Source of the DNA: Acidobacteriota bacterium
GTDB taxonomy: Bacteria > Acidobacteriota > JAAYUB01
Assembly (NCBI GenBank): GCA_029565065.1
Contig: JAKQOW010000126.1
Coordinates: forward strand, 1-49,329
Direction: 5' to 3'
DNA length: 49,329 nt
The notes under the pieces were generated by a model that saw only the letters and a program-made list of their open reading frames with translations, did not search any database and was not told where the DNA came from. Of this stretch, positions 46,359-49,329 are shown piece by piece. Every line of letters starts with the position of its first letter. Within the stretch, counting starts at the first letter, position 1. The position numbers were made by a program, and so were the translations under genes.

Positions 46359-46554
46359 GTCTTCGAAACCGGAAGGGCGTGCTGAAGACCCGGCATGGCG
46401 GCACAGAGCTGGAGTGAACGATCATGCTCCTTTGGTTCCGGCTACGCCGGGTTGGGATGACGAACTACGAGCACGAACGCTCAACTCTCAAACCACAACC
46501 CTCAACATCTTTTGTAACTGCGAACTTGCGAACCTATGAAGGTGTCACCAAGTG

Positions 46555-46560
46555 TATAAT
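46555..46560 (+). promoter_or_regulatory. Perfect -10 (TATAAT) upstream of the Ser/Thr kinase gene
   Basis: TATAAT stands 61 nt before the ATG at 46622 without a good -35 at 16-19 nt. The block TATAATGA…CAA…TATCCGGC that follows is repeated before the second kinase gene at 49235. Confidence 0.45.
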
Positions 46561-46621
46561 GATCACAACGTTATCCGGCTGTCCCTAAATCGAAGCGATC
46601 ATATCCCTCGACGAGGTGGTG

Positions 46622-47884
46622 ATGATCGGTCGGACGATCGCCCATTATCGGATCATCGAGAAACTCGGCGAGGGCGGGATGGGAGTGGTGTACAAGGCCG
46701 AGGACACCGCCCTGCAGCGCACCGTGGCCCTCAAGTTCCTGCCGCCCGAGCTCACCCGCGACGCGGAGGCCAAACAGCGCTTCCTCCACGAGGCGCGGGC
46801 GGCGGCGCGGCTGGACCATCCGAACATCTGCACGGTGTACGAGGTGGGAGAAAGCGACGGGCAGCTGTTCCTGGCCATGGCGTGCTACGAGGGGATGACG
46901 CTGCGGGAGAAGCTCAAGGCGGGGCCCCTGCCCTGGGCCGAGGCGGCGGCGCTGGCGATGCAGGCGGCGGCCGGGCTGTCGGAGGCGCACGCCCACGGCA
47001 TCGTCCACCGGGACATCAAGCCGGCGAATCTCTTCCTCACGTCCAAGGGTCAGTTGAAGCTCCTGGACTTCGGGCTGGCCAAGCTCACCGGGGCGTCGGT
47101 GCTCACCAAGAGCGGCTCCACCATGGGTACGGCCGCGTACATGTCTCCGGAACAGGTCGCCGGCGGGGCGGCGGAGGCGCAGTCGGACGTCTGGTCGCTG
47201 GGGGTGGTGCTGTACGAGATGGTGTCCGGCCGGACGCCCTTCGCCGGTGATTACGCCCAGGCGGTGATGTACGGGATCCTGAACGAGGCACCGGTCCCGC
47301 TGGAGAAGCTGGGTATCGCCGCGCCGGCGGCCTTGCAGGAGATCCTCACGAAGAGCCTGGTGAAGCGGCCGGAGGAGCGGTACGCCTCGGCCGAGGAACT
47401 GGGGCGGGCGCTGGCGGCGTGCCTGGGGCCGGAGGAGAGCGCAGCGGCGCTGGCGTTGCTGCGTCCGACCCGCGTCCGGCGGCGGTGGCTGGTGCCGGCG
47501 ACCGTGGCGGCGGTCGCAGTTCTTCTGGCGCTCTTCAGCCTGATGGCCTGGCGGAGCGAGTGGTGGCCGTTCCAAGCGAAAGCGCCGCTGATCCGGTTGG
47601 CGGTGCTGCCGCTGGCGAACCTGAGCGAGGACCCGGCGCAGGAGTACCTGAGCGACGGGCTGACGCAGGAGCTGATCAACCAGCTGGGGCGTCTGCACCC
47701 GGCGACGCTGAGCGTGATCGCGCGCACCTCGGTGATGCGGTACAAGAAGAGCGACAAGGGGGTGGACCAGATCGGGCGGGAGCTGAACGTCGACTACGTG
47801 CTGGAGGGGAGCGCGCAGCGGGAGGGGGGCCGGGTGCGGATCAACACCGAGCTGATCCGGGTGAGCGACCAGGCGCAGCTGTAG
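46622..47884 (+). CDS. Ser/Thr protein kinase with TM and TolB-like domain, N-terminal part ended by an amber codon
   Basis: 420 codons from ATG 46622 (GAGGTGG just upstream; two in-frame GTGs precede it) to TAG 47882-47884. Kinase domain 10-270: glycine loop GEGGMGVVYKAED, Lys38 in VALKFL, HRDIKPAN (Asp131), DFGLAKL (Asp149), GTAAYMSPEQV. All catalytic residues are present. A single TM helix at about 289-309 (LVPATVAAVAVLLALFSLMAW) is followed by a TolB/FlgO-like periplasmic region (LAVLPLANLSEDPAQEYLSDG, then DYVLEGSAQREGGRVRI). The normal continuation QLWAD reads QL-TAG-AD, and the frame stays open to 49003. The kinase could still act as a truncated membrane protein. Typical of Acidobacteriota signalling kinases; the target is unknown. 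Confidence 0.88.
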   Translation: MIGRTIAHYRIIEKLGEGGMGVVYKAEDTALQRTVALKFLPPELTRDAEAKQRFLHEARAAARLDHPNICTVYEVGESDGQLFLAMACYEGMTLREKLKAGPLPWAEAAALAMQAAAGLSEAHAHGIVHRDIKPANLFLTSKGQLKLLDFGLAKLTGASVLTKSGSTMGTAAYMSPEQVAGGAAEAQSDVWSLGVVLYEMVSGRTPFAGDYAQAVMYGILNEAPVPLEKLGIAAPAALQEILTKSLVKRPEERYASAEELGRALAACLGPEESAAALALLRPTRVRRRWLVPATVAAVAVLLALFSLMAWRSEWWPFQAKAPLIRLAVLPLANLSEDPAQEYLSDGLTQELINQLGRLHPATLSVIARTSVMRYKKSDKGVDQIGRELNVDYVLEGSAQREGGRVRINTELIRVSDQAQL

Positions 47885-49003
47885 GCGGACGCGTTCGAGC
47901 GGGAGATGGCGGGGATCCTGGCGCTGCAGAGCGACGTGGCGCGAAAGGTGGCCGGGGCGCTCGCCTTGAGACTGCTGCCGGCGGAGCAGGCGCGCCTGGC
48001 CAATGTCCGCACCGTCAACCCGGAGGCCCACGAGGCGTATCTCCAGGGGTCCTACCACTGGATGAAGCTGACGCCGGGCGACCTCGACACTGCCAAGCGC
48101 TACTTCGAGCTGGCCTTGTCCAAGGATCCGGACTGCGCGCCGGCCTACGAGGGCCTCGCTCGGGTGTGGACGGCCCGCCAGGGCCGCGGGATCACCTTGC
48201 CCGAGTTGGCCGGGCCCAATGCGAAGCAGGCGGCCCTCCGCGCCCTCGCGCTCGACGACACTTCCTCGGAAGCCCACGCGGCCCTGGCCATGGTCAAGGG
48301 AGAGGTCGACTGGGACTGGGCCGGCGCCGATGCCGAGTGGAAACGGGCCCTCGAAATCGACCCCAACTCCGCGAGCGCGCACGCATTCTACGCCATGTAC
48401 CTGGGGATTGTGGGACGCCTGGATGAAGCTCTCCTGCACGTCCGCCAGGCCATCGAACTGGATCCCTTCAACGCCCGTTTCCACTCCTACCATGCGGCGG
48501 TGCTTTACTATAACCGGCGGTATGAAGAGTCGCTCGCCGCGGCCGGCACTGCGCTGTCCCTGCAGCCTGACGATGCCGGCGCTGAGGGAGTCCAGCAGAT
48601 GGTGTACATCGCCAAGGGGATGCGGGATGAACAACTGGCCCAGCAGCGGAAGCGGATCGCCAGGGATCCCGAGCGCATGGCGGTGTTCCAGCAGGGCCTG
48701 GCGGAAGGGGGGTACGAGGGCGCCCAACGGCGCATCGCCGACCTCCTCGCGGTGAGGTACGAAAAGACCGGGGGAGTCCCGGAACACACGGCCCGCCGTG
48801 TCTACATGCCCTGCGCGATCGGATTGCGTTACATGGACGCACGCGACTACGACCGGGCCATGGATTGGCTCGAGGAGGCGTACAAAGTGCGGGATCCGAA
48901 CGTCGCCGCCCTCATCCGGCCGCTCTACGACCCCCTGCGTGCCAACCCGCGTTTTCAGGCGCTGGCCCGCAAGCTGAACCTGCCGTGGGCGCTGAACCGG
49001 TGA
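47885..49003 (+). pseudogene. C-terminal TolB-end and TPR part of the interrupted Ser/Thr kinase
   Basis: Same frame as the kinase and directly after its TAG. It begins ADAFEREMAGILALQSDVARKVAGALA, the usual sequence following the conserved Trp of this family, so one TGG-to-TAG change explains the split. Tetratricopeptide-like repeats run to the end: AKRYFELALSKDPDCAPAYE, EWKRALEIDPNSASAHAFYA, HVRQAIELDPFNARFHS and the last one MDWLEEAYKVRDP. An ATG at 47906 exists but has no clear ribosome site, so independent translation is doubtful. The full reading frame would be 46622-49003, 794 codons. Causes could be a real mutation, an assembly or sequencing error, or suppression. Confidence 0.8.
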
Positions 49004-49099
49004 CGGTTGGATCCTCTCCTCAATCGGAGCCGGCCCGGGACCGCCCGTTGACCGGGGCCGCCAGGCCCGAAACGCAGCGAGGTTCGTCTTTGGTACGAA

Positions 49100-49135
49100 C
49101 AGGTCCCTGGAATTGATCCCGGGGCCTGATTTTTT
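49100..49135 (+). terminator. Rho-independent terminator after the kinase-TPR gene
   Basis: CAGGTCCC (49100-49107) pairs with GGGGCCTG (49121-49128) with one G-U pair, followed by a T run to 49135. A small hairpin GTTCGT/ACGAAC lies just before. Confidence 0.6.
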
Positions 49136-49234
49136 CCGTGTGTTCCTGCGCAGGCTGCCCCTAACTACCCGTGCCCAGGACCTCCCCCGGCGGGACATGG
49201 GCAACGGGTGTGCCGAAACACCGGCTGGTTGCGG

Positions 49235-49240
49235 TATAAT
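49235..49240 (+). promoter_or_regulatory. Perfect -10 (TATAAT) upstream of the second kinase gene
   Basis: TATAAT lies 58 nt before the ATG at 49299, within a block resembling that before the first kinase (TATAATGA…CCAAAC…TATCCGGC). No clear -35. Confidence 0.45.
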
Positions 49241-49298
49241 GAAGCCAAACTATCCGGCGTGATTCGGGCGACTTCACCGTTTTACTTCACGGGGCAGC

Positions 49299-49329
49299 AT
49301 GATCGGCCAGACGGTTTCTCACTACCGAA
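49299..49329 (+). CDS. Start of a second Ser/Thr kinase gene, cut by the window edge
   Basis: The ten codons visible read MIGQTVSHYR, matching MIGRTIAHYR at the start of the kinase at 46622. Together with the shared upstream block this identifies a tandem paralogue. Nothing beyond the edge can be said. Confidence 0.75.
   Translation, partial: MIGQTVSHYR

Noticed and set aside
47882..47884. Amber codon as pyrrolysine
   Set aside because: The family carries Trp at this position, not a catalytic residue, and pyrrolysine is confined to methylamine-related enzymes. A point mutation or error is simpler.
46571..49204. A minus-strand frame of 877 codons antisense to the kinase-TPR gene
   Set aside because: The plus strand shows complete kinase and TPR motifs. 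The antisense product is Arg/Gln/Leu-rich with no recognisable domain and spans both the amber codon and the terminator.

Overview
The window is high-GC bacterial DNA that reads as Acidobacteriota-like. This is an inference from gene types: Oar-type TonB-dependent receptors with an N-terminal carboxypeptidase-regulatory-like domain, Ser/Thr kinases opening with the M-I-G-x-T-x-x-H-Y-R signature and fused to TolB-like and TPR regions, an orphan LytS-type histidine kinase, and giant secreted Ig/RHS proteins. No rRNA, tRNA or CRISPR array was recognised.

Left part (1-29149, all minus strand): two giant secreted proteins are encoded back to back. The first has about 3961 aa, made of carboxypeptidase-regulatory-like and Ig-like modules. 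The second has about 5470 aa, with Ig-like modules, an RHS/YD-repeat shell and a C-terminal toxin-like tip. The RHS gene is followed after 2 nt by a small gene placed like an immunity gene, and 13 nt later by a headless fragment of another RHS core. This is the layout of a polymorphic-toxin locus with a displaced RHS cassette. The tip and immunity DNA is visibly AT-richer than the RHS core.

Middle (29150-33604): a secreted GATase-like-fold protein (minus) and a two-gene plus-strand unit: a membrane histidine kinase and, 4 nt later, a membrane-anchored thioredoxin-fold protein. The thioredoxin ORF is split by a TGA exactly where the first Cys of CxxC should be, giving U-M-A-C. A 7-bp hairpin with a G-starting loop lies at bacterial SECIS distance. 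This predicted selenoprotein is the most notable item in the window. Composite low-complexity repeats separate these transcription units.

Right part (33605-49329): an Oar-like TonB-dependent receptor (minus) preceded by an AT-rich region with several palindromes; an orphan LytS-type kinase (minus); a plus-strand run of DUF4846 protein, M32 carboxypeptidase and secreted M3 oligoendopeptidase ending in a strong terminator; then, on the minus strand, an OmpA-family lipoprotein-like or periplasmic protein and a secreted protein with an HExxH motif. After a 200-bp nested palindromic element come a Ser/Thr kinase-TolB-TPR gene interrupted by an amber codon where Trp is expected, and the first ten codons of a second kinase of the same type with a similar promoter region. 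Most genes have a good Shine-Dalgarno sequence, which fixed many of the starts given here.
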